A stretch of DNA of 64,000 nt, taken from Spiroplasma phoeniceum P40. Lineage in GTDB: Bacteria; Bacillota_I; Bacilli_A; Mycoplasmatales; Mycoplasmataceae. Shown here in pieces: positions 53,201 through 64,000 of the stretch (its first letter is position 1; every line of letters starts with the position of its first letter). The notes beneath the pieces were generated by a model. That model saw only the letters and a list, made by a program, of their open reading frames with translations, did not search any database and had not been told where the DNA came from. The stretch spans positions 372,001 through 436,000 of the forward strand of contig NZ_CP031088.1 of the NCBI RefSeq assembly GCF_003339775.1, given 5' to 3'. The position numbers and the translations under genes are program-made.

Positions 53201-54637
53201 TGATTCAATAAAAGTTGGTTTATCGGCTAATAATTCATCTGTAATTCCTGTTAATTCAGTTGTAAATGATGATAACTTAACGGATGGTTTAAACAAATGA
53301 TTAATTGTTTGACGTTCACCACTAATACCATCCATAATAACCGCACCAAATTCAATGATTTCATCATAGCTACTACTTAAGCCAGTTGTTTCTAAGTCGA
53401 AAATAACATATTTTGCAGTTCGTAAATTATGATGATGCGGGTTTTTAAAATATCAGACTTTATCATCTAAAACATCTGCTTCAACACCATAAATAACTTT
53501 AACATCAGGATATTTCTTATTAAGATTATAAATTTCTGGATAAGCTTGAACATTTAAATGGTCAGTAAAAGCAATTGCTTTATGATTCCAATGTACTAAT
53601 GTTTTAAAAAGCATTGCAAGATCTGTTACTCCATCCATAACACTCATTTTAGTATGGAGATGTAACTCCACGCGTTTTTCAGGCGCATTATCTTCACGAT
53701 ATAAATCTTCACGCTCTAAACGAGAAATTTTTTTAATAAAAAACATTTGTTCATTAGCATAAGTATCATACCGAATATCGCCAAAAAGACTAACTCATTC
53801 ATTCGTTTTTAATTCTTCAATAAAATCATCTGGTTGTTCTGTTCGAGTAAAAAATTTTGCGCCAATTGTATCACTATAATCAGTAATTGTTATTACATAA
53901 ATAAATTTCTTTGTTGAAATTAACTGTCGTTCTTTACTTAAAATTTTTCCATAAATTGTCACATTCGGAGCATCTTGATCAATATCAATTAACCGTTCAT
54001 AACTTGCTTCTCCATTTTTTGCTCTCTGATAACTATTTAATTCTCTTCAAACTGGATTAGTCCCATTGGTTGGTTTAGAAATTAACTGTTCTGTTTTTTG
54101 CGCTGTTTCTTTATATTTAATTAATTCTTGTTCATTAATTTCTAAAATATTATTTTCTCGTAAATGAAACACTAGGGCTAATTGTAAATCACTAAAACCA
54201 TAGCGGCGAAGTTTTTTTTGATAATAATTACAATGTTCACCCACTAATTTTTGTTCACTTTCCGAATGAACAGTAATTTTTAAAATATTATCAGTTAAAG
54301 CAAAACGTTCTGGGGATAATTTACTAAAAAAACTATTTTTTAATTCCGATTTATTTAATCGAATATATTCTAAGTAACTAAAAATAGTTTCTAATTCGTA
54401 TTGTTCTTTTCGAACCCGTAAAGAAATCTTTGTGGGTAATGTTTCATTTTCTAATAAAGTTTGTTCTAATTTTAGTAAAACTTCTAGTGGTAAAAAATCA
54501 TTAATTTCAATCACAACACGAAAAAAACCTTCACTAGTACTATATTCTGCTTTAATGACTTTAGCATCATCAAAATAATTTCCAATAAATTCTAAATTAT
54601 TTGCTGTAAATAGTTTTATCAATTGTTGGTCCATCAT
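50276..54637 (-). CDS. polC: DNA polymerase III alpha subunit, PolC type
   Basis: A 1453-residue replicative polymerase. Domains in order: N-terminal and OB parts, PHP domain ([20 protein letters not shown] near residue 325), DEDDh proofreading exonuclease inserted near residue 415 ([20 protein letters not shown]), zinc finger near 912 ([18 protein letters not shown]), and palm aspartates near 965 ([14 protein letters not shown]). The fingers have [17 protein letters not shown], and the C-terminus has helix-hairpin-helix motifs. Many TGA codons are Trp, so the standard code splits it into at least six pieces. The start MMDQQ follows GAGGAT. Confidence 0.97.
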
Positions 54638-54661
54638 CTAATCCTCACCTAGCTTTTCTGC

Positions 54662-56008
54662 TTAAAAAAAGACATCTTTAATTGTTATTCCAATAAATAA
54701 TAAAATAAAGACTATTGCTCCCGTTACATTAATAATAATCTTTGCCTTATGCGGTAACTGTCATTTTTGCTCTTTTGCTTGATATTCTCCTAATAATACT
54801 TTTTGTTGCGCTGGATCATAGCGTTTCTTTCAAATCCTTACCCGACCATTTAAGCGTTTTACTCCACCAACTATTCCTTCAATTGATGTTTCAAAAAACT
54901 TGTATCCATCTAATGGCGGGATTGGAATTAAGTTCAAAACAAATAAATTAGCAGATAACATGGCCACATAAATAAAGAAAAGAGCTGGTCCTTCTGTTAA
55001 CATTGAAGAAAATGTTCTTGCAATTCCAACTGGACCAGATAATTGTCCTCACTGACCAGTAAATAATAATCCAAATGATTTTAAAATTGTCACTGATTGT
55101 CTAAATGTTTCTCCTCAACCATAGCTATATGCTTGCGCAGTTGAAGAAAACTGACGATCAGGAGCTCTAATTCCGACTGTATAAGTATTGTTGGCTTCTG
55201 TTAACTTAACTGGTTCAGTTTGAAATAAACCATCCGAAGCCGTTATAACTTCTTGTTTACTATTTACACGAGCAAAAGCAAGAGTAATATAATTAATTTT
55301 TTCATCATTATTACTATTATCATATTGTTGTTTTAAATTTTGAATAAAATCAAAAACTGTTGTTTGATAATTTGGAATCTTATCTACTGTTCCCACATGA
55401 CTTGCTAAAATATGATTCTCCTTATTATCAGCTTTATCTTCCTTATTAACACGATAATATTCTTGTACTACTTTAAGTTTTTCAATATTAGGACCTAATC
55501 AATAATCTAAAATCACAATATCTTGAGCAACATTTTGGACACTCGTTTTTAGAGCAGCATATGCTGCACCATTAGAATCATACTTAGCTCCTCAATATGT
55601 CATATCAGATGGTTTATAATTTAATGCCGCAAAAGTTGTGGTAAAAATAAAAACAGCAATAAAAAAATTCATTAAAGCTCCTGCGACAATAAAAATTAAG
55701 CGTTTTCATTTTGCAATATTTTCCATTTTTTGTTCTTCAGGAACTTCTTCCTCTTCACGCCCTTTTGGTGGATCAACTAATTGACTTGCAATATAAACAT
55801 ATCCTCCAAAAGGAAAAAATCGGATTGAATAACGAGTTTCTTTTTTTCCTCAAGAAAAAATTTTGGGACCAAAACCAATTGCAAATTCATAGACATATGC
55901 TCCCGCTAATTTCGCAATAATAAAATGTGCAAATTCATGAATTGTAACTAACATTAATAAAATTATAATCCCAATTACAAAACCTAAAACTACCATTCCT
56001 GCTGACAT
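54662..56008 (-). CDS. rseP: site-2 zinc metalloprotease RseP/RasP
   Basis: A 448-residue intramembrane protease. HEFAH in [20 protein letters not shown] binds zinc within helix 1, and [10 protein letters not shown] follows. The third ligand lies in [16 protein letters not shown] near the C-terminus. The PDZ-like middle part is unusually long and replaced by [11 protein letters not shown] and similar. It cleaves membrane anti-sigma factors or leftover signal peptides. It lies between dxr and polC in the conserved frr-uppS-cdsA-dxr-rseP-polC order. Confidence 0.9.
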
Positions 56009-56047
56009 TTATTTCTTAACTCCTTACTTTTTTTATTCAGAATAACA

Positions 56048-57196
56048 TTATTTTTCTGAAAAATAATTAATAATATCTCTTTTAATGATATCATTTAATT
56101 CTTTGATTTCACGATAATTAACTAATTTTTGCGGTTTAATTTGATTCATAAAATATTCAATATAATCAACAATTTGATAAAATTTAATTATTCCGGATAA
56201 GAAAATCGAACGTAATGTTTCATTTGCTGCATTAAAAGCAATGGCTAATGAATTATTTTCATTTAAGCAACGATAGGCTAATTGTAGCGCTTTTCAACGA
56301 GATAAATCAGCTTTTTGAAATGTTAAGGTTATTAATTTCTCAAAATTTAATGGTTTTAAGAACGAACTATTTTTTCGAATTGGATAATATAAAAAATAAT
56401 TTAAAACTTGTAACATTGAAGGTTTTGATAATTGTCCAATAATTGAAGAATCTGCATATTGTACGGCTGAATGTAAAATAGCTTGTGGATGTAAAATAAC
56501 AGTGATTTTTGAAATTTTAAATAAATGATAAGCTTCTATAATTTCAAATCCTTTGTTTACCATTGTTGAAGAATCAATGGTAATATTTTGTCCCATCTTT
56601 CAAGTTGGATGTTGCAAAGCTTGTTGCTCATCAATTGTTTTTAAATCAGCTAATGTTTTATTAGCAAACACCCCCCCTGAAGCTGTTAAAATAATTTCTG
56701 AACACGGGTTGGTTTGGTCTAAACATTGAAAAATAGCACAATGCTCAGAATCAATTGGATATAATTGATTATTATTTTCAACTAATAAATTGTTAATTAA
56801 ATCCCCTGCTACTACTAATGATTCTTTATTTGCTAATAATAACGTACGATTTTTACCATATAAAGTTTGTAATGTTGGGTATAATCCTGCAAAACCACTA
56901 ATTGCATTTAAAACCAAAGCTGTCGGAAAAGCAGCTAACATTGCATTAATTCCTGTTTCTCCAGTTACAAAAGTTATATTTGGATATTGCGCTGTTAAAA
57001 TAGCTTGTTGTGTTTCATCACCAAGATGAACAATCCTAATTGTGCGATGTTTCTCTAAAATCTTAATTAGAACTGAAATATTATGATAAATACTAACGGC
57101 GGTAATTTGAAAATCATTTGGATTTGATTCAATAATTTGTAACGCTTGTTGACCAATATTTCCAGACGCACCAAAAACAATAATATTTCGCATCAT
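56048..57196 (-). CDS. dxr: 1-deoxy-D-xylulose 5-phosphate reductoisomerase
   Basis: A 382-residue enzyme of the MEP pathway. The NADPH site is IVFGASGNIGQQALQII, the metal site is LYPIDSEHCAIFQCLDQ, and the catalytic loop is LTASGGVFANKTLADL. HPTWKMGQNITIDSSTMVNK joins the domains through a TGA Trp. FEKLITLTFQKADL is the C-terminal helical part. Its presence with ispH supports de novo isoprenoid synthesis. Confidence 0.95.
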
Positions 57197-57199
57197 AAA

Positions 57200-58291
57200 T
57201 TATCGTTGTAACACTATATTTGAAATAATAAACATTACAAAAAACACTAATGAAAATGAATCCAAACGATCTAAAATACCACCATGGCCAGGCAATAAAT
57301 TACTAAAATCTTTAATATTATAAAGACGTTTAATTCATGAAAATGATAAATCCCCCAATTGTGAGAAAATGCTTAATACAAACGCTAACAGAACATAAAT
57401 GACATAACGCATTACATTTTGATCATTATCATTTGAGAAAAAGTTAAAAACCCAATGGTTACTAGTTGCAAAATGAAACATTAAAATAGCATAAGTAATT
57501 GCAATTCCTGCTGCTAAGATTGTTCCCGTTACAGCACCTTCTCATGTTTTGTTTGGAGATATTGTTGGCGCTAATTTATGTTTTCCATAAGTAACACCGC
57601 CAACAAACGCAAAAGTATCAGTTAAAATAATAATTAATGCTAATCATACCACACTACTTCAACCATAAGCAGGATTTAACATAAATTTATTCATTGCTTT
57701 TAAAGCAAAAGTTAAATACAAGGTAAAAATTAAAACTAATGTCATTTTACCAAAAGTAATTTCTTTTGAACTAAATACTAGACAATAATATCCTAAAATC
57801 GCACATAAATAAATAACAAAAATAATTCAGGGTTTTAATCAATTTCAATTTAATAATGTATAAAATGGGTAATTAATTGAACCAATTCCACCATATTCTG
57901 TTGCGATTGATTCAGCTGGAAACAAAAATAAAAAAATTATTAATAAATATGTAATGACTTGCGTATAAATTGGTCACTTTGTTCCTCCAACTAACCGCAA
58001 AATTTCATAGTTAACTAAACCTAAAATAACAGCATTAATGCCAATAAAAACATAATTAGCAATTTCAATATGTGGAACATTACCATGTCATTCTGTTGAA
58101 ATTACCCCTGTGAATAAATATAAACATAAAAAGACTAATAAAAAATAAAATGTAATATGACGAGCAACATATTTTTTTTGAAACATACCTTTATGTTCCT
58201 TACTTTTTGACGCTTTATTTGTTAAATTATCATCTCCTGTTGATTTTTCATTTTCATTAACAAGAACATTATCTTCCTGATTGTTTATCAC
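57200..58291 (-). CDS. cdsA: phosphatidate cytidylyltransferase
   Basis: A 363-residue membrane enzyme that makes CDP-diacylglycerol. The signature is SQLGDLSFSWIKRLYNIKDF plus NLLPGHGGILDRLDS near the C-terminus. TDTFAFVGGVTYGKHKLAP and SPNKTWEGAVTG precede it. The N-terminal 45 residues are acidic and hydrophilic. The start is GTG at 58291, eight bases after GGAGG. It overlaps the end of uppS by 23 bases. Confidence 0.93.
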
Positions 58292-58976
58292 TTTCAATTC
58301 CTCCAAATCTTCTATTTCTATTATTATAATCTAATATTGCTTCAGTTAAAGCATTTTCATCAAATTCTGGTCAAAATGCTTTGGTAAAATATAATTCAGC
58401 ATAACGATTTTGTAATAATAAAAAATTACTTAACCTTTGTTCACCACCACATCGAATCATTAAATCAACATCTGGTAAATCTGCGGTATATAAATGGTGA
58501 AATAATGTCTTTTCATCAACAGTTGCTAATTTTTCACTTATCATTTGATTAATTGCTGTTAATAATTCTTCAATGGCTCCATAGTCAAAAGCAAATGTTA
58601 AAACCATTCCATTATTATCTTTTGTCCGTAAAACAGCATTATCAATTGCTGCTAATGTTTTAAGTGGCATTTTTGTACGCCGACCAATATGATTTAAAAC
58701 AATATTTTCATTCTTAAAATTATTAACTTGTTTATTATTTAATAATCGCTCTGGCATCGCCATTAAATATGCAACTTCTTGTGCACTTCGTTTTCAATTT
58801 TCAGTTGAAAAACAATAAATCGTTAAATACTTAACACCAAGAGCATTTGCTTTTAATGCGACATCTTTAATCCGTTTTGCTCCTTCTTCATGGCCAGTTG
58901 TTCGTTCTAAACCTTGCTTAGTTGCCCAGCGACCATTACCATCTAAAATAATTGCAATATGTTGTGGTATTTTCAT
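58269..58976 (-). CDS. uppS: undecaprenyl (polyprenyl) diphosphate synthase
   Basis: A 235-residue cis-prenyltransferase. Asp12 lies in [20 protein letters not shown], followed by [13 protein letters not shown]. The last motif is [20 protein letters not shown], which departs from the usual IRTSGE at RCGGE. The [11 protein letters not shown] motif replaces FALNYGGR. A wall-less spiroplasma does not need a peptidoglycan carrier, so the product may serve other roles. Activity is likely, but chain length is unknown. Confidence 0.88.
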
Positions 58977-59027
58977 GCCTTATGTCCTTCTTCCCCGTTT
59001 TGTTAATTATACCGAGAGTCATAAAAA

Positions 59028-59058
59028 AAAAAAAATGAAAGTTTTAAACTTTCATTAG
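59028..59058 (-). terminator. terminator at the end of pyrH-frr
   Basis: On the minus strand AATGAAAGTTT pairs with AAACTTTCATT and a run of 12-13 T follows. The frr stop codon lies in the loop. Confidence 0.85.
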
Positions 59059-59592
59059 TTCTTTTTCTTTTAGAGTTGCTTTTTCATCAATTTTTTTAAT
59101 AAATTGGTCCGTTAATTTTTGAACTTCCCCTTCATAATATTTTTTATCATCTTCAGTTAATTCAGAATCTTTTTTAAGGTGTTCATTACTATCTCGTCGT
59201 TCATTCCGAATTGCTACTTTAAACTGTTCACTAGCTTTTCACATTTCCTTAACCAAAATTTTACGACGTTCTTCAGTTAGCGGAGGAATATTTAACCGAA
59301 TTAAATCTGTTTCTGAATTTGGTGTTAAACCTAAATCTGCTTTATTAATTGCTGTTACAATTAAATTAATAATTGAACGATCATATGGTTTAATAACTAA
59401 TTGTCGTGCTTCTGGAACCATGATATTAGCCAATTGTTGAATTGGTGTTAGTGTTCCATAATAATCAATCATAATATGTGATAACATATTTGGATTGGCA
59501 CGACCAGTACGAATTTTAATTAATTCATTTTCAAATGAAACGATTAATTTTTCCATCTTTTCTTTTGTTTGATTAATAACTTCTTGCGACAT
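59044..59592 (-). CDS. frr: ribosome recycling factor
   Basis: A 182-residue RRF. IKIRTGRANPNMLSHIMIDY and YGTLTPIQQLANIMVPEARQ are characteristic. It splits the post-termination ribosome together with EF-G. It starts directly at the pyrH stop (59593), so the pair is coupled. Confidence 0.96.
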
Positions 59593-60318
59593 TTATTTTT
59601 TTCCTCCTGTAACAATTGTTGAACGCGCATTACCATGTGCTGCCTTATAAATATTATCTGGTTCATTAATATCAAAAACAACGATTTTAACATCATCTTC
59701 CATTGCTAAACTAGATGCTGTTAAATCCATTACTTTTAATTGTTTTTTTTGCAATTCATTTAAACTAATATTATCAAAGCGAACTGCATCAACATTATGG
59801 CGCGGATCTTTATCATAAATACCATCAACCCCATTTTTTGCCATTAACATAACATCTGCATCAATTTCAATTGTTCTAATTGTTGCTGCTGTATCAGTTG
59901 TAAACTTTGGTTGGCCAGTTCCTCCAGCCATAATAACAATTGCTCCTTTTTCTAAAGCAGCTTTTGCTTTTTTAAACAAATATGGTGAAGCAACTTCCGG
60001 AACTTGAATTTTTGAAGTTACAACAACATTCTGACTACCTTCATTTTTTAATACAGCCTCTAATGCTAAAGCATTCATTACTGTTGCTAACATCCCCATA
60101 TAATCTGCACTAATTGGATTCATTTTAATTGTGTCAGCACGATTACCGCGTCAAATATTACCACCACCAACAACAATAGCAATTTGTAATCCTTCTTTTT
60201 GTAATTTAACAATTTGTTTTGCAATATTATAAATTTTTTTCGCATCATATAAATCATCAGAATTCCCTAATGCTTCACCAGATAATTTTAGTAAAACTCG
60301 CTTATATTGTAATGCCAT
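59593..60318 (-). CDS. pyrH: UMP kinase
   Basis: A 241-residue amino-acid-kinase-fold enzyme that makes UDP from UMP. RVLLKLSGEALG, IVVGGGNIWRGN, ADYMGMLATVMNALAL and TGQPKFTTDTAATIRTIEID are conserved. The usual AAGTGNPYFTTD is varied to AGGTGQPKFTTD. Its Trp near residue 57 is a TGA. Confidence 0.95.
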
Positions 60319-60436
60319 TATAACTTTCCTCTCTTTTTTCTATTTTATTCTAATATATTATAAATTGTTTTAACAAATAATCAAAATAAAATTACAAATT
60401 AGTAAAGAAATTTACTTTATCAAAAAGTACTTAATA

Positions 60437-61604
60437 TTAACTTAAACTTGGCAAATAAAATGTTAAAAACTCATGTCAAAATTCTCATGCTTTTGTTTTT
60501 AAAACATCACTTGTTAAAAGTCAATATACAAATCCCTCCGCAAAAAATTCAAAATTATCTCTAAATGAAAATTTACTAAGATGAAATAATTGAAAAATCT
60601 TTTCTTTTGTTAAACTTTGTTGCTGGTGAAAGTTATTAATTTTTTTTAATAAAAATGTTTTTAATTGTTCAATCACATTAATTTTATAATCTAATTTATA
60701 ACGATAGTGCAGCAAGTGTTCAAGTTCATGACATAGAGTGTAAAAAATACACTTTGTTATGAAATTCCACCTTCAATCCAATTTTGCTTTCATATCTCTT
60801 CATAGTTACAATTTATTGCATCATATGCAATTGCAATTTGCCGGTTGTTTAAATTTGTATAACCCTTTGTTTCTAAAAATTGTCCGTCTTTAATAGAACT
60901 TAAAACTTTATTAATTTCTTGTTTTGTTCAAAGAAAAGCACAAATATTATAAAATAATATAATAATTTCTTTTAATTTATTTTGATAAGTTGAATAATAA
61001 TGATTGATAAATTGTTGTCAAGAATGTCGAACTGGTTCATCTAAAAAGGACAATAATTCATCATAAGAAATAAATGCTTTTTGATCATAGAATGGTAAAT
61101 TAGTATAATTAGCTTTACTTAAAAAAGCATTTGTTAAATTTTGTTCAAGTTTTGTTGCAATATTATTATTAATTCACATTCCTCGGTAACCTCGATTTTG
61201 TACTCAAGTTTTATTTGGAGCATATTGTCGATTTAAATCAATTTGATTAGCAATTGATTTATCAAGAGTATAATAAAGAATCACTGATCCTCGATAAAAC
61301 GAAAAATCACTTGAAACAATTGTTTCTGATGAAGAACTAATGTTATCTTTAATTTTTATTTTATTAATATTTAAATTAGAAAATTGTTTTTTTATTTTTT
61401 TTAATCTGTATTTTTTTCGGAATATGTAAGCCATTAGTTTTAAGGGTTTTTAAATTGGGGGGTCAGTAACAATTGTCCCTAACTCAAGTGGTCTTGGATT
61501 TAAATAACCAAGATATCAGACATACAGAACAAAACTGACAAAAACCGTTACCATTAAAAATAATGTTGAATTAATCATTCACCATTTTTTGCTATTTTTT
61601 TCAT
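60437..61604 (-). pseudogene. membrane-anchored HExxH metalloprotease-like protein, broken
   Basis: A protein with an N-terminal helix (STLFLMVTVFVSFVLYVWYL), a basic linker (FRKKYRLKKIKKQFS) and a C-terminal part that contains FTLCHELEHLLHYRY, an HExxH-type zinc site. Further on is KFSFRDNFEFFAEGFVYWL, where the Glu could be the third ligand. Two in-frame TAA codons, after TDPPI and after EGGIS, stand where CAA (Gln) is expected. A one-base change near the ATG at 61604 also splits the start. It lies between pyrH and ffh. Family not identified. Confidence 0.55.
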
Positions 61605-61715
61605 ATGTTTTTCCTTTTCTAAAACTTTTAATAATTTATAATGTTTAATCTTGGATAGTCATTTTATTATTTAGAAATAATTTTGTTAAAACAACATTAT
61701 TTTGTATCACAAAAT

Positions 61716-61741
61716 AAAAACTGTTTAAAAAACAGTTTTCT
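61716..61741. terminator. bidirectional hairpin terminator after ffh
   Basis: AAAACTGTTT-AA-AAAACAGTTTT with T runs on both strands lies just downstream of the ffh stop. Confidence 0.8.
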
Positions 61742-61749
61742 TAAATAGA

Positions 61750-63108
61750 TTAATTAAAACCCATTCCGCTTAGACCACCCATCCCAGGAATATTTGGCAT
61801 ACGCCCTGATTTAATTTGACGAGCAATTTCATCAACTTGTTTTTTTGTTTTTTCAAATTGATTAATTAGCTCATTATATTCTTTTTCAGTTCGTCCTGAG
61901 CCTTTTAAAATCCGATTTTTTCGTGATAAATGTTTTAATAATCGTGGTTCACGACGTTCTTTCACTGTCATTGATGATAATAATACTTCGGTTACTTTTA
62001 ATTTTCGTTCAGCATCATCAATTTTTTCATTACTTAATTTTGGCATTCCAGGTAATAATTTAATAATTCCGCCCATTTTACCCATTTTTGAAATTTGGCG
62101 CATTTGGTTTAATAAATCTTGCAAATCAAACTGTCCCATCATCATTCGATTCATTGTTTTTTTGATATCACGTTCATCTAATACATCTTTTGCTTTTTCA
62201 ACTAAGGTTTGAACATCTCCCATTCCTAAAATTCGATCAGCCATTCGGTCAGGATAAAAGATTTGTAAATTACTCATTCCTTCTCCAGTTCCAATAAAAG
62301 TAATTGGTAATTTTGTTAAATGTGTAATTGACAAAGCAGACCCGCCACGAGCATCACCATCTAGTTTTGTAACAACTACTCCTGTTAATTTTAATAACTG
62401 ATTAAATTCAGTCGCAACATTAATAATGTCTTGCCCTGTCATCCCATCAACAACAAGAAGAATTTCATCCGGGGTAATATTATTTTTAATTTCTTTTAAT
62501 TCTTGCATTAACTCAGCATCAATATGTAAACGTCCAGCTGTATCAATTAAAATAACATCATTTTTATTATCTTTTGCATAAGTAATTGCTTGTTGCGAAG
62601 TCGTTACTGGATTTTGTGTTCCGCGCTCAAAAACTTCAATATTTAAATTTTTTCCAATTGTTTTTAATTGTTCAATCGCTGCTGGTCGATAAATATCACA
62701 AGCAACTAATAATGGTTTTTTGTGATATTTCTTTTCAACTAACTTAGCAATTTTCCCCGTTGTGGTTGTTTTACCACTTCCTTGTAAACCAACCATCATT
62801 ACAATTGTTGGTTTTGAAGTAAATGATAATTCTTTAACTGTTTTTCCAAATATATTAACTAATTCTTCATGCACAATTTTAACCATCATTTGTGATGCAT
62901 TTAATCCATCAAGAATATATTCACCCCGCGCTTTTGTTTCAACAGCTTTAATAAAATCTTTAACTACTTTATTATTAACATCAGCCTCCAATAATGCTAA
63001 TCGAATTTCACGCATTGTTTCAGTAATAGCATCAGTCGTTAAAGTTGATTTTTTCATATTTTTTTCAATTGATTTTTTCAATCGATTCGCTAAAAAATCT
63101 CCAATCAT
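61750..63108 (-). CDS. ffh: signal recognition particle protein Ffh
   Basis: A 452-residue SRP54 GTPase. G1 is MVGLQGSGKTTTTGK, with ACDIYRPAAIEQL, DTAGRLHID and VVTKLDGDARGG following. The M domain has GMPKLSNEKI and the 4.5S RNA-binding RILKGSGRTEKEYNELINQF. It ends GMGGLSGMGFN. The protein targets nascent membrane and secreted proteins. There are no TGA codons, so it reads through in either code. Confidence 0.97.
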   Translation of the reverse strand: MIGDFLANRLKKSIEKNMKKSTLTTDAITETMREIRLALLEADVNNKVVKDFIKAVETKARGEYILDGLNASQMMVKIVHEELVNIFGKTVKELSFTSKPTIVMMVGLQGSGKTTTTGKIAKLVEKKYHKKPLLVACDIYRPAAIEQLKTIGKNLNIEVFERGTQNPVTTSQQAITYAKDNKNDVILIDTAGRLHIDAELMQELKEIKNNITPDEILLVVDGMTGQDIINVATEFNQLLKLTGVVVTKLDGDARGGSALSITHLTKLPITFIGTGEGMSNLQIFYPDRMADRILGMGDVQTLVEKAKDVLDERDIKKTMNRMMMGQFDLQDLLNQMRQISKMGKMGGIIKLLPGMPKLSNEKIDDAERKLKVTEVLLSSMTVKERREPRLLKHLSRKNRILKGSGRTEKEYNELINQFEKTKKQVDEIARQIKSGRMPNIPGMGGLSGMGFN

Positions 63109-63174
63109 ATTTTTTCTCCTTTAATTTTTATAACAAATACACTCTTATTAATTAATTATACTAAAATTAACATA

Positions 63175-63200
63175 AAAAAAGAATAAAAATTTTATTCTTT
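63175..63200. terminator. bidirectional hairpin terminator
   Basis: AAAGAATAAAA pairs with TTTTATTCTTT between rny and ffh, with T runs on both strands. Confidence 0.75.
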
Positions 63201-64000
63201 AAATAACAGTTTCCGTAACTCGTAATTCACGGATAACTGTAATAACAATATCACCAGGAATTGCCTTTGCTTGTTTAATTTTTTCCTTAATATCAAGCGC
63301 AATTTTATGAGTACGAGCATCATCATTAATAATTGGATTAACAATAACTCGAATTTGTCGTCCTGCTTGTAAAACATAAGCTGATTGGACACCATGGACT
63401 GTTTGGCAAATTTTTTCTAACTCATTCATTCGAGCAATATAATTTTCAACAGTATTATTACGACTGCCTGGACGAGCAGCTGACAACGTATCAGCTGCTG
63501 ATACTAAAACAGAATAAGGATTAGTTACTGGTACTTCGCCATGATGCGAAGCGATTGCATTAATAATAATTGGATGTTCATTACATTTTGTTGCAATTTG
63601 AACACCTAAAGTAACATGACTTCCTTCATTTTCAAAATCAACTGCTTTTCCAATATCATGTAATAACCCAGCACGCATTGCAATTGCAGGGTCTAACCCC
63701 AGTTCACTTGCCATTATTGCTGCTAATTTTGCTACTTCGACAGAATGTAATAAGACATTTTGACCATAACTAGTTCGATATTTTAAAATTCCTAAGTGAC
63801 GAATTAATTCAATATCTAAATTATCAATTGCTAATTCAGCCGCAATTTCTTTTCCTGCTTCAAGAATTGTCATTTCGATTTCTTCTTGTTCTAATTTGAT
63901 TGTTTCTTCAATTCGCGTTGGTTGAATTCGGCCATCAAGTAATAATTTTTCTAAAGTTTTTTTTGCAATTTCCCGACGAATTGGGTTAAAAGATGAAATT
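63199..64000 (-). CDS. rny: ribonuclease Y, C-terminal part
   Basis: About 266 residues are visible and the gene continues off the right edge. The HD domain is clear: NVLLHSVEVAKLAAIMASEL, GLLHDIGKAVDFE and INAIASHHGEVPVTNP, followed by SAADTLSAARPGSRN. RNase Y is the main endonuclease for mRNA decay in low-GC Gram-positives. The N-terminal membrane anchor and KH domain lie outside the window. Confidence 0.95.
   Translation of the reverse strand, partial: ISSFNPIRREIAKKTLEKLLLDGRIQPTRIEETIKLEQEEIEMTILEAGKEIAAELAIDNLDIELIRHLGILKYRTSYGQNVLLHSVEVAKLAAIMASELGLDPAIAMRAGLLHDIGKAVDFENEGSHVTLGVQIATKCNEHPIIINAIASHHGEVPVTNPYSVLVSAADTLSAARPGSRNNTVENYIARMNELEKICQTVHGVQSAYVLQAGRQIRVIVNPIINDDARTHKIALDIKEKIKQAKAIPGDIVITVIRELRVTETVI

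Noticed and set aside
1-64000. CRISPR array
   Set aside because: No series of regularly spaced direct repeats was seen; the only tandem repeats are the short lipoprotein heptads.
1-64000. tRNA or rRNA genes
   Set aside because: No cloverleaf with a GTTCRANNC-type T-loop or rRNA core sequence was noticed. The GC-richer blocks at 8741-9152 and 15405-15807 were examined for this and do not fit.

Overview
The window is a stretch of a Spiroplasma chromosome, most likely from the S. citri clade (S. citri, S. melliferum, S. kunkelii, S. phoeniceum). The DNA is very AT-rich. TGA has to be read as tryptophan: nearly every conserved protein (ValRS, PolC, GlyRS, sigma factor, RseP) is continuous only under the Mycoplasma/Spiroplasma code, with TGA at conserved Trp sites. 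Plectrovirus (SpV1-type) debris, MATE pumps, GAPN and the MEP isoprenoid genes ispH and dxr fit the same clade. Species assignment is inference.

Layout. 1-2152 (minus): deoxynucleoside kinase start, a wrecked rluB, scpB and scpA. 2390-9200: mobile and accessory DNA: an IS30-type transposase tail, a phage RecT annealase coupled to a RuvC-like nuclease, inverted duplicate copies of a phage surface-protein gene, small phage membrane ORFs, a lipoprotein, a broken UPF0236/ISLre2 transposase and a GC-richer hairpin-bearing non-coding block. 9246-12723: nucleotide/lipid operon thyA-folA-plsC-deoA. 12860-16850: a decayed tailed-phage terminase, a 164-bp inverted-repeat element and a Met/Asn/Pro-rich tail-anchored membrane protein. 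16977-21630: two decayed MATE-type transporters, an APH-like kinase, a peroxiredoxin and a frameshifted coiled-coil gene. 21687-31376: gapN, trmFO, valS with its T-box, an NSS amino-acid transporter with a MetS-like small subunit, rpmA-prp-rplU with an L21 leader, and a Cys-rich mini-protein. 31448-41317: mixed region with two pseudogenes (one carrying an internal inversion), a GNAT protein, an intact MATE pump, a decayed ABC transporter, a DEAD-box helicase, and a second phage/transposase junction. 41605-64000: dense housekeeping: ispH, nif3-like, trmK, sigA, dnaG, glyS, recO, era, polC, rseP, dxr, cdsA, uppS, frr, pyrH, a decayed metalloprotease-like gene, ffh and rny.

The housekeeping blocks are intact and tightly packed (1-nt TAATG overlaps at scpB/rluB, thyA/folA and trmK/nif3). 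They couple replication priming, transcription initiation, ribosome recycling, UMP synthesis, lipid and isoprenoid synthesis and protein export. Nearly all lesions lie in transporters, phage genes and other dispensable genes. They are mostly single-base gains or losses in A/T runs, plus CAA/CAG-to-stop changes.

The most unusual signals are: (1) two genes (16977-18563 and 32068-32641) that each contain an internal segment of about 240-250 bp that has flipped in place, bordered by very short inverted repeats; (2) the phage RecT plus RuvC-like pair, and a second RuvC-like copy joined to a different transposase at exactly the same sequence point; (3) the 164-bp inverted-repeat unit; (4) a 9-cysteine, 56-residue protein; (5) a MetS-like 51-residue subunit behind an NSS transporter.
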